Notes: generated by a model not told the origin, from the letters alone. A stretch of DNA of 64,000 nucleotides from Tsukamurella conjunctivitidis (GCF_007858475.1 NZ_VIGX01000001.1:62001-126000), one strand, 5' to 3'; shown: positions 1 through 7,806, counted from the first letter of the stretch. Numbers and translations are program-made.

Positions 1-1
1 G

Positions 2-805
2 TTCGTCGACGCGATGGCGGGCGCGCACCGGGACCGCACCACCGAGCAGGCGCTCGATGATGCGGCCGAGCGCGCAGCGCTCGCGGAATACCTTCTGCAG
101 GGTCATATCCCGAGCGATCAGAGCCTGTGGGAGATCGCGACCCTGTTGCGCATACCCACGACGGGCCCGTACCTGGCGGTGGCGGCGGCGACCGTCGACG
201 TGGGCCGGTCCCCGCTGTCCGGTATCGCCGATCGCCTCCGCGCGATCGACGCCTACTCGGCCTGGCGGCTGTTGCCGGACCAGCAGATCGGCATCATCCA
301 CGCACCGACCCCGGCGATGCGGACCGCGGTGATCGACCTGCTGCGGCGGGTCGCCGTCGCCCGCGTCGGCGTGAGCGCGCCCTTCGGCGACCTGCGCGAC
401 ACCCCGCACGGGCTCAACTTCGCCCGCCGCGAGCTGGTCGGACCCGGCACCGGCGTCTCGGTGTTCGACGGTTCCGTGCTCGGCACCGCCGCGATCGCGG
501 CCCCCGAGACCACCGTCGACCTGGCGCGGGGCGTGCTGCGCGGACTGTACGAGTTGCCCGACGACGACCGTGAGCCCCTGTTCGCGACCTTCCGCGCCTG
601 GGTCGCGCACGACGGGAACGTCAAGGACGCCGCCGCCGAGCTGTTCGTGCACCCCAACACCGTCCGGCATCGCCTGCGCCGGGTCGAGCAGCTGACGGGG
701 CGTTCGGTGGGGTCGCCGCGCGAGGTCGCCGAGCTGTGCCTGGCCTTCGAGGTCGATGCCCGGGTCCGTCTGCGGGTGGGGACGTCGCGCGACGTGACGG
801 CCTGA
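2..805 (+). CDS. PucR/CdaR-family transcriptional regulator (5' truncated by window edge)
   Basis: The frame is open from base 2, so the true start lies upstream of the window; the first internal ATG is at 14. About 267 residues are visible. The C-terminal ~60 residues carry the PucR-type helix-turn-helix: a D-G-N-V-K-D-A-A-A-E-L-F-V-H-P-N-T-V-R-H-R-L stretch is preceded by an acidic turn and followed by an R-R-V-E-Q-L-T-G element, which is the classic HTH_30 layout. The upstream half resembles the degenerate GGDEF-like ligand region of the family. The gene runs in the same direction as the PHA operon, with a 185-nt gap that holds nested palindromes, so it is a candidate regulator of that operon (inference). 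Family assignment is firm; the ligand is unknown. Confidence 0.85.
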   Translation, partial: FVDAMAGAHRDRTTEQALDDAAERAALAEYLLQGHIPSDQSLWEIATLLRIPTTGPYLAVAAATVDVGRSPLSGIADRLRAIDAYSAWRLLPDQQIGIIHAPTPAMRTAVIDLLRRVAVARVGVSAPFGDLRDTPHGLNFARRELVGPGTGVSVFDGSVLGTAAIAAPETTVDLARGVLRGLYELPDDDREPLFATFRAWVAHDGNVKDAAAELFVHPNTVRHRLRRVEQLTGRSVGSPREVAELCLAFEVDARVRLRVGTSRDVTA

Positions 806-882
806 GGCCCTCGGTGTGGATATGAAGGCTGACAAAGCCGATGGGTGCTGGATTGCAATTCCAAGCTGTGGTGATTGTGTTT

Positions 883-920
883 GGTGACACCCCAGCGGGG
901 TGAACGGTGTTTGCGTCACC
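883..920. promoter_or_regulatory. Nested palindromes upstream of the PHA operon (candidate operator)
   Basis: CACCCC (888-893) and GGGGTG (897-902) form a 6-bp inverted repeat around AGC. The pair is flanked by a wider inverted pair, GGTGAC (883-888) and GTCACC (915-920). The element lies 70-108 nt before the start at 991. It could bind the upstream PucR-type regulator or another dimeric protein. No function is proven. Confidence 0.4.
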
Positions 921-990
921 ATCGACGCGACAGGGTGTTCCGGGTCACTCTGTAGAGGACGAATCCGACACCCGCCCACGAAGGACTCCG

Positions 991-2493
991 ATGACGAACC
1001 TCGCCGAGAACCTCACCGCCGCCGCCGCTTCGCACGCGGACACCATCGCCCTGAAGTGCGACGATCTCCAGTTCACGTACGCGGAGTTCGACGACGCCTC
1101 CGCGCGCTTCGCCACGTACCTCGCGGAGCAGGGGATCGACGCCGGTGACCGGGTGGGCATCATGCTGCCGAACACCCCGGCCTTCGCCATCGTCTACTAC
1201 GGCATCATGCGCCGCGGGGCGGTCGCGGTGCCGATGAACCCGCTGCTCAAGGCCGCCGAGGTGGAGTTCTACCTGACGAACACCTCCGCCAAGGCGCTGT
1301 TCGCCACGCCGGTCTTCGCGGCGGACGCCGAGGCGGGCGCGAAGGCCGCCGGCGCGACCTGTCACTTCGGCGACGACGCGGCCCTCGCCACGCTCCTCGC
1401 GAAGTACGAGCCGACGGCGGCGGTCGAGCCCCGGGAACCGTCGGACACGGCCGTCATCCTGCACACCTCCGGGACCACGGGCAAGCCCAAGGGGGCCGAG
1501 CTCACGCACGACGGTCTGGGCCGCAACTGCGAGATCGCCGGCCGGACCCTGCTGCACCTGTCGAGCGACGACGTGGTCATGGGATGCCTTCCGCTGTTCC
1601 ACGTCTTCGGCCTCACCTGCGGCCTCAACGCCGCGGTCCGCTTCGCCGCGACACTCGCGCTGATCCCGCGGTTCGACCCGCGCAAGGCGATCGAGGTGAT
1701 CGGTCGCGATCGCGTCACCGTCTTCCTCGGGGTGCCCACGATGTACGCGGCGCTCGTCTCGGCGCTGCAGCCCGGCGACGACGTCTCCTCGCTCCGGGCC
1801 TGCGCCTCGGGCGGTGCCGCCCTGCCGCTGCAGGTCATCACGGACTTCGAGAAGGCCTTCAACGCCATCATCATGGAGGGGTACGGCCTGTCCGAGACCT
1901 CGCCCGTCGCGTGCTTCAACCACCCGGACAAGCCCCGCAAGCCCGGCACCATCGGTACCCCCATCGAGGGCGTCGAGATGCGCGTCGTCGACGACGCAGG
2001 CAACGAGGTGCCGCAGGGCGAGCGCGGCGAGGTGCAGGTGCGCGGCCACAACATCATGAAGGGCTACTGGAACCTGCCCGACGCCACCGCCGCGTCGATC
2101 GACGCCGACGGCTGGTTCGCCACCGGCGACATCGGCATCGTCGACGAGGAGGGCTACTTCTCGATCGTCGACCGCAAGAAGGAGATGATCATCCGCGGCG
2201 GGCTCAACGTCTATCCGCGCGAGCTCGAAGAGGTGCTCTACAGCCACCCCGAGATCGCGGAGGCGGCCGTCGTCGGTATCCCGCACGCCTCGCTCGGCGA
2301 GGAGGTCGGTGCGGCCGTCGCGCTCAAGGCCGGCAGCACCCTCACCGCCGAGGCCGTCCGCGACTTCGTCAAGGAGCGCGTCGCCGCGTACAAGTACCCG
2401 CGCCACGTCTGGCTGTTGGCGGAGCTGCCGAAGGGCGCCACCGGCAAGGTCCAGAAGCGCGACATCTCCGTCCCGTCCGAGTACACCGCCTGA
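991..2493 (+). CDS. fadD: Long-chain acyl-CoA synthetase (AMP-forming), FadD type
   Basis: A 500-residue adenylate-forming enzyme that activates a fatty acid to acyl-AMP and then acyl-CoA. The P-loop H-T-S-G-T-T-G-K-P-K-G sits near residue 160. G-Y-G-L-S-E-T-S-P (A5 motif) follows, then D-R-K-K-E-M-I-I-R-G-G with N-V-Y-P-R-E-L-E (A8), and the C-terminal catalytic lysine in P-K-G-A-T-G-K. An in-frame GTG at 907 would add 28 residues, but the ATG at 991 has a GAAGGA ribosome site at a good distance and begins with the usual family N-terminus. It is the first gene of a four-gene run with PHA synthase, hydratase and depolymerase. In that setting it plausibly recycles 3-hydroxy acids released from the polymer or feeds fatty acids into it (inference). 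Confidence 0.9.
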   Translation: MTNLAENLTAAAASHADTIALKCDDLQFTYAEFDDASARFATYLAEQGIDAGDRVGIMLPNTPAFAIVYYGIMRRGAVAVPMNPLLKAAEVEFYLTNTSAKALFATPVFAADAEAGAKAAGATCHFGDDAALATLLAKYEPTAAVEPREPSDTAVILHTSGTTGKPKGAELTHDGLGRNCEIAGRTLLHLSSDDVVMGCLPLFHVFGLTCGLNAAVRFAATLALIPRFDPRKAIEVIGRDRVTVFLGVPTMYAALVSALQPGDDVSSLRACASGGAALPLQVITDFEKAFNAIIMEGYGLSETSPVACFNHPDKPRKPGTIGTPIEGVEMRVVDDAGNEVPQGERGEVQVRGHNIMKGYWNLPDATAASIDADGWFATGDIGIVDEEGYFSIVDRKKEMIIRGGLNVYPRELEEVLYSHPEIAEAAVVGIPHASLGEEVGAAVALKAGSTLTAEAVRDFVKERVAAYKYPRHVWLLAELPKGATGKVQKRDISVPSEYTA

Positions 2494-2526
2494 AACCCGA
2501 ATCCTCAAGAGAGCCGAGTCATCACC

Positions 2527-4227
2527 ATGACCACTGATACCGATCGCACCCCCGAGGACGAGTTCGGCGCGCCGCTCGACATGCTGCTCGTCAACTCGAC
2601 GAAGTCCTTCGCCTCCCGCATGGTCCCGAACGCCGCGTGGGCGCGGATGGCGCAGTCGCTCGCCGGCAAGCCGGTCACCGTCGCCGAGCGCGGCGCGGGG
2701 CTGATCAAGGAGCTGGGGCTCATCGCCGCGGGCAAGAGCCAGCGCGCACCGAAGAAGGGCGACTTCCGCTTCTCCGATCCGGCCTGGTCGCAGAACCCGC
2801 TGCTGCGCCGCGTCGAGCAGGCCTACCTCGCCGCGTCGGACACCGCCGATCAGCTGTACGAGGACGCGGACCTCGACTGGAAGGACGCCGAGAAGATGCG
2901 GTTCGTCCTCGACAACGCGATCGAGGGTCTCTCGCCGACCAACAGCCCGCTCCTCAACCCGCTCGGGTGGAAGGCGCTCATCGACACCGGCGGACTCTCG
3001 GCGCTGCGCGGCGCGAAGAACTTCGCCCGCGACATGGCCAGCACGCCCCGCATCCCGTCGATGATCGATCCCGACGCCTACGCCGTGGGCGAGACGCTGG
3101 CGACGACGAAGGGCACCGTCGTCCTGCGCACCCGGATGTTCGAGCTGATCCATTACGCCCCGCAGACCAAGCAGGTGCGCGAGACGCCGCTGCTGCTGAT
3201 CCCGCCGGTGATCAACAAGTTCTACATCATGGACATCGCGCCGGGCCGCAGCCTGATCGAGTACTACGTCAAGGGCGGCCAGCAGGTCTTCGCGATCTCC
3301 TGGCGCAATCCCTCGGCGCGGCATCGGGACTGGGGCTTCGACGAGTACGGCGCCGCCATCGTCAAGGCGCTCGACGCGCTCGAGGTGATCACCGGCTCCG
3401 ACAAGGCGAACCTCTTCGCCACCTGCTCCGGTGGCATCCTCACCTCGATGATGATCTCGCACCTCTTCGCCACCGGCCACGGCGACCGGATCGCGGGGCT
3501 CACGCTCGGCGTCACCGTCCTCGACCAGAGCCACGCCGGCATCGGATCGGCTCTCGCCAGCGAGCGCGGAGCCGAGGCCGCGATCCGCAGCTCGGCGAGC
3601 AAGGGCTACCTCGACGGCGCCTCGATGGCCGAGATGTTCGCGTGGCTGCGCCCGACCGACCTGGTGTGGCGCTACTGGGTGAACAACTACATCCAGGGCC
3701 GCTCCCCGTCGCCCTTCGACGTGCTGTTCTGGAACGCCGACACCACCCGGATGACGGCCGCCCTGCACAAGGACATGGTGACGATGGGCCTGCACAACAC
3801 CCTCGTCACGCCCGGCGAACAGACGATGATGGGCACCCCGGTGGACCTGTCCAAGATCGAGTGCGACGCCTACGTGCTCGGCGGCATCTCGGACCACATC
3901 TGCCCCTGGCAGGCCACCGAGCGCAGCGCCGCGCTGCTGGGCAGCAAGGACAACACCTACGTGCTGTCGACCGCCGGCCACATCGCCGCTCTGGTCAACC
4001 CGCCCGGCAACCCGAAGTCCTCCTTCCGCGCGGCGCCCGTGCTGCAGGAGCAGACCCCCGAGGAGTGGTTCGAGAGCGCCGAGAAGCAGTCCGGCTCCTG
4101 GTGGCCCCACCACCTGGCCTGGCTGAGCGAGCGCAGCGGCGCCGAGATCGACGCGCCGTCCCAGCTCGGCGCCCCCGGCTACGAGCCGCTCGCCCCGGCG
4201 CCCGGCACCTACGTCCACGAGAAGTGA
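2527..4227 (+). CDS. phaC: Polyhydroxyalkanoate synthase (PhaC, class I-like)
   Basis: A 566-residue alpha/beta-hydrolase-fold polymerase that joins (R)-3-hydroxyacyl-CoA units into storage polyester. The N-terminal PhaC signature F-R-F-S-D-P-A-W-S-Q-N-P-L is near residue 80. The nucleophile is Cys300 in F-A-T-C-S-G-G. Asp456 (G-G-I-S-D-H-I) and His485 (T-A-G-H-I-A) complete the triad. Length matches class I synthases. The lipase-like box normally reads G-x-C-x-G-G; here the first glycine is alanine, which is unusual but leaves the nucleophile intact. ATG at 2527 lies 33 nt after fadD with an AAGAGAG-type site. The MaoC/PhaJ-type and PhaZ-type genes downstream support PHA metabolism over a generic hydrolase. 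Confidence 0.9.
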   Translation: MTTDTDRTPEDEFGAPLDMLLVNSTKSFASRMVPNAAWARMAQSLAGKPVTVAERGAGLIKELGLIAAGKSQRAPKKGDFRFSDPAWSQNPLLRRVEQAYLAASDTADQLYEDADLDWKDAEKMRFVLDNAIEGLSPTNSPLLNPLGWKALIDTGGLSALRGAKNFARDMASTPRIPSMIDPDAYAVGETLATTKGTVVLRTRMFELIHYAPQTKQVRETPLLLIPPVINKFYIMDIAPGRSLIEYYVKGGQQVFAISWRNPSARHRDWGFDEYGAAIVKALDALEVITGSDKANLFATCSGGILTSMMISHLFATGHGDRIAGLTLGVTVLDQSHAGIGSALASERGAEAAIRSSASKGYLDGASMAEMFAWLRPTDLVWRYWVNNYIQGRSPSPFDVLFWNADTTRMTAALHKDMVTMGLHNTLVTPGEQTMMGTPVDLSKIECDAYVLGGISDHICPWQATERSAALLGSKDNTYVLSTAGHIAALVNPPGNPKSSFRAAPVLQEQTPEEWFESAEKQSGSWWPHHLAWLSERSGAEIDAPSQLGAPGYEPLAPAPGTYVHEK

Positions 4228-4233
4228 GGCTCC

Positions 4234-4686
4234 ATGACCACCACGATCTCCACCCCGCAGGAACTGCTCGGCCGCGTCGGGCAGCCGCTCGGCACCACCG
4301 AGTGGATGACCATCGACCAGGAGCGGGTCAACCTCTTCGCCGATGCCACCGGTGACCACCAGTGGATTCACGTCGATCCGGAGAAGGCCGCCGCCGGACC
4401 GTACGGACGCACCATCGCGCACGGCTACCTCACCCTCTCGCTGGCGCCGCTGTTCATCGCCGAGGCGCTGGTCGTCGAGAAGGTGCAGGCCGCCGTGAAC
4501 TACGGCCTCAACAAGGTGCGCTTCCCCGCGCCGGTCCCGGTCGGCTCGCGGGTGCGCGCCGCCGTGGAACTGGCCGGAGCGCAGGAGAAGCCCGCCGGGA
4601 TCGAGGCCGTCATCCGCCTGACCTACGAGGTCGAAGGCGCCGACCGCCCGGCCTGTATCGCCGAGACGGTGGTGTTGTACCGATGA
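4234..4686 (+). CDS. phaJ: MaoC-like (R)-specific enoyl-CoA hydratase (PhaJ-like)
   Basis: A 150-residue single hot-dog MaoC dehydratase. The hydratase motif with its catalytic Asp-His pair is visible at F-A-D-A-T-G-D-H-Q-W-I-H, followed by P-Y-G-R-T-I-A-H-G-Y-L-T-L-S. Enzymes of this size hydrate 2-enoyl-CoA from beta-oxidation to (R)-3-hydroxyacyl-CoA, the PHA synthase substrate. The start is 6 nt after the phaC stop and the stop overlaps the next start as ATGA (4683-4686), so the three genes are translationally coupled. The PhaJ role is inferred from the operon; a general MaoC hydratase is the alternative. Confidence 0.85.
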   Translation: MTTTISTPQELLGRVGQPLGTTEWMTIDQERVNLFADATGDHQWIHVDPEKAAAGPYGRTIAHGYLTLSLAPLFIAEALVVEKVQAAVNYGLNKVRFPAPVPVGSRVRAAVELAGAQEKPAGIEAVIRLTYEVEGADRPACIAETVVLYR

Positions 4687-5564
4687 GCGACGAGACCACC
4701 GCCGAGGTGGACCTGCCCGACGAGCTCATCGCCACGGGCGGCCAGCGGATCCGGGTGCGCTACCGGCCCGGCACGGGCGTGCCCCTGGTGCTGTGCAACG
4801 GGATCGGCGCGAGCCTCGAGGTGCTGGACCCGTTCGTGGAGGCCCTCGATCCGCAGCGGCCCGTGGTGCGCTTCGACGTCCCGGGCACGGGCGAGTCGCC
4901 CACGTCGATCCTCCCGTACGGCTTCCCGTACCTCGCGTGGGTCCTGGGCCGGGTGCTGGACGAGCTGGACATCGGTGTCGTCGACATCCTGGGCCTGTCC
5001 TGGGGCGGTGCGCTGGCGCAGCAGTTCGCGTTCCAGAACCCGATGCGCTGCCGGCGCCTGATCCTCGTCTCCACCGGCACCGGCGCGATCATGGTGCCGG
5101 GCGATCCCCGCGTGCTCCGGAAGATGGTCACGCCGCGCCGGTTCCGCGATCCCGAGTACGCCGCGCAGGTCGCGGGCGAGCTGTACGGCGGCACGGTCCG
5201 GCAGGACGGGACCGACATCGCCGAGACCTTCCAGCGGCAGATGCACGCCGGTTCGAAGATGGGCTACCTGCATCAGTTGCTCGCCGGCTCGGTGTGGACG
5301 TCGATCTTCGCGCTGCCCGCGATCCGGCAGAAGACCCTGCTCGTCTTCGGCGAGGACGATCCGATCATCCCCATGATCAACGGCCGGATCTTCGAGACGC
5401 TGCTCCCGCGGGCCACGCTGCACCGCCACGCGGGTGGCCACGTCGACCTGGTGACCCGCGCCGATGTGCTGGCCCCGGTGATCGACGACTTCCTCGGTAC
5501 GCCCCATCTGGGGAAGCGGCAGTGGCGCGGCCGGGGGGCCGGGCTGCTCACACCCGGCGACTGA
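4683..5564 (+). CDS. phaZ: Intracellular PHA depolymerase-like alpha/beta hydrolase (PhaZ)
   Basis: A 293-residue alpha/beta hydrolase. The nucleophile elbow G-L-S-W-G-G places Ser106. The acid is in G-E-D-D-P-I-I-P (about 224-230) and the histidine is His253 in A-G-G-H-V-D-L-V. The stretch G-L-S-W-G-G-A-L-A-Q-Q-F-A and the following P-x-R-C and M-V-P-G-D-P-R-V-L motifs closely recall pseudomonad medium-chain-length PHA depolymerases, which cleave the granule polymer to 3-hydroxy acids. It is coupled to phaJ by an ATGA overlap and ends the operon. With fadD at the front, the operon encodes making the polymer, breaking it down and reactivating the released acids. Confidence 0.85.
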   Translation: MSDETTAEVDLPDELIATGGQRIRVRYRPGTGVPLVLCNGIGASLEVLDPFVEALDPQRPVVRFDVPGTGESPTSILPYGFPYLAWVLGRVLDELDIGVVDILGLSWGGALAQQFAFQNPMRCRRLILVSTGTGAIMVPGDPRVLRKMVTPRRFRDPEYAAQVAGELYGGTVRQDGTDIAETFQRQMHAGSKMGYLHQLLAGSVWTSIFALPAIRQKTLLVFGEDDPIIPMINGRIFETLLPRATLHRHAGGHVDLVTRADVLAPVIDDFLGTPHLGKRQWRGRGAGLLTPGD

Positions 5565-5567
5565 CCC

Positions 5568-5580
5568 TGGAATCATTCCA
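5568..5580. promoter_or_regulatory. Palindrome and promoter before furA (candidate Fur operator)
   Basis: TGGAAT and ATTCCA form a perfect inverted repeat around one C. It is AT-richer than its surroundings and starts 36 nt before the furA ATG. A TACTCT -10 element (5591-5596) lies 7 nt before the ATG, which suggests a leaderless transcript with the palindrome near the -35 region. Autoregulation by FurA is the obvious hypothesis. Confidence 0.55.
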
Positions 5581-5603
5581 AAGTCGGGCGTACTCTAATT
5601 CGC

Positions 5604-6026
5604 ATGAGTGAGGTGGACACCACCGCCGAGGACCGGCTGCGGGGCGTGGGGCTGCGGATCACCGCGCCCCGCGTCGCCGCGCTCGGCTACCTCGACGGTC
5701 ACCCGCACGCCACGGCGGACGACGTGGCGGAGTACCTGCGCGGCCGGCTCGGCACCGTCGCCACGCAGACCGTCTACGACGTGCTGCGCGTGTGCGCCGA
5801 GAAGGGCCTGCTCCGCCGCATCGAGCCCGCCGGTTCCGCCGTCCGCTACGAGGCCCGCGTCGCCGACAACCACCATCATCTGGTGTGCCGGTCGTGCGCG
5901 AAGATCGTCGACATCGACTGCGCCGTCGGCGCCGCACCCTGCCTGACCGCCGACGACGACCACGGCTTCGTCATCGACGAGGCCGAGGTGACCTTCTGGG
6001 GCTACTGCCCGGACTGCGCCCACTGA
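5604..6026 (+). CDS. furA: Fur-family metal/redox regulator (FurA-like)
   Basis: A 140-residue Fur-type repressor. The winged-helix domain (residues 10-80) includes T-V-A-T-Q-T-V-Y-D-V-L-R as recognition helix. The dimerisation domain has the metal-site cluster H-H-H-L-V-C-R-S-C near residues 90-100 and a C-P-D-C pair at the C-terminus, giving two CxxC zinc sites. FurA proteins of Mycobacteriales usually control katG; no catalase gene follows here. The organic hydroperoxide gene ohr is next, so a peroxide-sensing role is plausible. The ATG at 5604 has no clear ribosome site but sits 7 nt after TACTCT, which fits leaderless expression. Confidence 0.9.
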   Translation: MSEVDTTAEDRLRGVGLRITAPRVAALGYLDGHPHATADDVAEYLRGRLGTVATQTVYDVLRVCAEKGLLRRIEPAGSAVRYEARVADNHHHLVCRSCAKIVDIDCAVGAAPCLTADDDHGFVIDEAEVTFWGYCPDCAH

Positions 6027-6098
6027 TCCCCCGCCGGCCGTGGATCGGAGCCTCGGCCGGAGGCCGGTTGTGATTCGGACTACTGTCGGAAGGGAACG

Positions 6099-6116
6099 CC
6101 GCCCGGACCCGGGCGG
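6099..6116. promoter_or_regulatory. Perfect 8-2-8 palindrome in the ohr leader
   Basis: CCGCCCGG and CCGGGCGG flank a 2-nt centre, 28 nt before the ohr start. A TACTGT element (6081-6086) just upstream could be the -10 box, which would put the palindrome at the start of the transcript. It may be an operator or a short leader hairpin; no OhrR gene is seen in the window. Confidence 0.35.
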
Positions 6117-6143
6117 ACAACCTCACGCGAAGGAGCGCCGGAT

Positions 6144-6569
6144 ATGAGCTTGGACGTCGTCTACACCATCTCCTCGACCGCCACCGGTGGCGGTCGCGAC
6201 GGGCACGTGAAGTCGGCCACCGGCCGCATCGACCTGGACACCCGGCCCCCGAAGGAGATGGGCGGCAACGGCGAGGGCACCAACCCGGAGGAGCTGTTCT
6301 CCGCCGGTTACGCCGCGTGCTTCCTCGGTGCGATCCGCGCCGTGGGCCGCAACGAGAAGGTCGCCGTCCCGGACGATACGACCGTCGACGTCACCGTCGG
6401 TTTCGGCAAGACCGAGTCCGGCTTCGGCATCAACGCCGCGATCAAGGCCACGCTGCCGGGCCTCGCCCAGGCGGACGCCGAGGCCCTCGTCGCCAAGGCG
6501 CACCAGCTGTGCCCGTACTCGAACGCGACGCGCGGCAACATCGACGTCGACCTGACCACCGCGGTCTGA
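6144..6569 (+). CDS. ohr: Organic hydroperoxide resistance protein (Ohr/OsmC family)
   Basis: A 141-residue thiol peroxidase that reduces organic hydroperoxides. The two catalytic cysteines are Cys59 (G-Y-A-A-C-F) and Cys123 (H-Q-L-C-P-Y-S-N-A-T-R-G-N), with Arg18 and a Glu at 49/50 in the usual Ohr positions. Length and motif order match Ohr rather than OsmC. The GAAGGAG ribosome site sits 8 nt before the ATG at 6144. It follows furA in the same direction and is followed by two fluoride-channel genes, the first apparently coupled to its stop. Confidence 0.95.
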   Translation: MSLDVVYTISSTATGGGRDGHVKSATGRIDLDTRPPKEMGGNGEGTNPEELFSAGYAACFLGAIRAVGRNEKVAVPDDTTVDVTVGFGKTESGFGINAAIKATLPGLAQADAEALVAKAHQLCPYSNATRGNIDVDLTTAV

Positions 6570-6576
6570 TCGGCGC

Positions 6577-6951
6577 CTGAGCACGCTACTGCGGCCCGCC
6601 GCCCTGGGACTGGTCTTCCTGGGCGGCGCGGCCGGCACACTTCTCCGGGCCGAGGTCGGGCACTGGCTGCCCCACGGTCCGTATCCCTGGTCCACCTTCG
6701 CGGTGAACATGCTGGGAGCGTTCCTGCTCGGCGGCATCGTCGAGGCGCTGTCCCGGCGGCCCGACGACGAGCGGCATCGTCGCATCCGGCTTCTTCTGGG
6801 CACCGGCTTCTGCGGGGGCCTCACCACGTACAGCGCGTTCGCGCTGGACATCCACGACGCGAGCCCGGCCGTCGGCGCCCTGTACGCGGGTGCGACGGTG
6901 CTCCTCGGTCTCGTCGCGGCCCTCGCGGGGGCTGCGGTGGTGCGCCGATGA
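6577..6951 (+). CDS. crcB: Fluoride channel subunit CrcB/Fluc (probable CTG start)
   Basis: About 124 residues with four membrane segments. It carries the Fluc signatures G-G-A-A-G-T-L-L-R near the start, P-W-S-T-F-A-V-N-M-L-G, and G-F-C-G-G-L-T-T-Y-S-A-F. The channel exports cytoplasmic fluoride. An in-frame stop at 6553-6555 rules out an upstream start, and the first ATG (6703) would delete the first conserved segment. The best start is therefore CTG at 6577, 7 nt after the ohr stop, probably translated by coupling. Overlap with the next crcB is ATGA (6948-6951). Paired crcB genes usually make a heterodimeric channel. Confidence 0.8.
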   Translation: MSTLLRPAALGLVFLGGAAGTLLRAEVGHWLPHGPYPWSTFAVNMLGAFLLGGIVEALSRRPDDERHRRIRLLLGTGFCGGLTTYSAFALDIHDASPAVGALYAGATVLLGLVAALAGAAVVRR

Positions 6952-7304
6952 TCACGCTGCTGATCTGCGTCGGTGGCGGCGTCGGTGCCGTCCTGCGCTA
7001 CCTGGTCGACGGTGCGCTGCGCGCGCGCCTGTCCTTCTGGGCCACGGCGGCGATCAACGTCTCCGGCTCGTTCGTGCTCGGTCTCCTGGCCGGGGCCGCG
7101 GCGGGAGGAGGACTCGGCGGGACGGTGGTGGCCGTGTTCGGCACCGGCGTCTGCGGCGGCTACACGACCTTCAGTACCGCCACCGTCGAGACCCTGACCC
7201 TGCTGCGGGACAAGCGCTACCGCGACGGCTTCGCCTACGGGCTGTGCACCCTCGGCGCGAGCGTGGTCGCGGTGTGGGGCGGCTACGCCCTCGGCGCGCT
7301 GTGA
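6948..7304 (+). CDS. crcB: Fluoride channel subunit CrcB/Fluc, second copy
   Basis: 118 residues and four predicted membrane helices. G-G-G-V-G-A-V-L-R-Y at residues 9-18, the polar-track Asn in A-A-I-N-V-S-G-S-F, and G-V-C-G-G-Y-T-T-F-S-T are the Fluc hallmarks. The start overlaps the stop of the first crcB, so the two subunits should be made together and form an antiparallel heterodimer. No fluoride riboswitch was recognised upstream of the pair. Confidence 0.93.
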   Translation: MITLLICVGGGVGAVLRYLVDGALRARLSFWATAAINVSGSFVLGLLAGAAAGGGLGGTVVAVFGTGVCGGYTTFSTATVETLTLLRDKRYRDGFAYGLCTLGASVVAVWGGYALGAL

Positions 7305-7305
7305 G

Positions 7306-7806
7306 TCACGCGCCGCTGCGCTCGACCGCGTACCGGTACACCGGGCGGGTGAGGCCGAGCGAGAGCAGGCACAGGAACATCACGATGAGCGCGCCCCACA
7401 TCGGTAGGCCCGCGAGCGGAGCCCCGTTGTAGTCGATGCCGAAGCGGCTCACCGGATCGCTGTAGTCGCGCGGGTTGCCGAGCAGCACCGACGCCGCGGC
7501 GAGCAGGAATCCGGCGAACACGGCGAGGCCGTAGAGGAGCGTCGCCCAGCGTTGCCCGAACAGGGCGAACAACCCCGTGAAGACCATCGCCGCGACGGTC
7601 ACCAGACCCGCGATGGCGATGATCAGGATCGTGATCGTGCGCACGCCCAGCGGCGACGCGGGGAAGTTCCCCGGGTAGCCCGTGGTGCCGAGCAGCGCCG
7701 AGCACTGGATGATCGCCGTGACGTACAGGGCGATCGCTCCGGCGCCCGCGGCGAGCGAGACGAGGACCCACAGCCACAGCGCGCCCGGCCGGCTCGGTTT
7801 ACCCAC
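7306..7806 (-). CDS. Four-helix membrane protein of unknown function
   Basis: 166 residues with four hydrophobic segments at about 10-32, 55-80, 88-110 and 132-152. The first loop is extracytoplasmic-looking, with a single Cys and N-x-P residues. No known family motif was recognised. It abuts the next minus-strand gene (7806-8270): its ATG at 7804-7806 shares base 7806 with the neighbour's stop codon. The two are therefore probably cotranscribed from the promoter region near 8280. It faces crcB tail to tail with one base between stop codons. Confidence 0.75.
   Translation of the reverse strand: MGKPSRPGALWLWVLVSLAAGAGAIALYVTAIIQCSALLGTTGYPGNFPASPLGVRTITILIIAIAGLVTVAAMVFTGLFALFGQRWATLLYGLAVFAGFLLAAASVLLGNPRDYSDPVSRFGIDYNGAPLAGLPMWGALIVMFLCLLSLGLTRPVYRYAVERSGA

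Noticed and set aside
916-4422. An open antisense frame of more than 1100 codons opposite fadD-phaC
   Set aside because: It mirrors the third-position GC bias of the real genes, is Arg/Gly/Val-rich with no domain and spans two genes with clear families on the other strand.
6577-7304. A fluoride riboswitch controlling the crcB pair
   Set aside because: There is no leader: the first crcB follows the ohr stop by 7 nt and nothing upstream of ohr resembles the fluoride aptamer.
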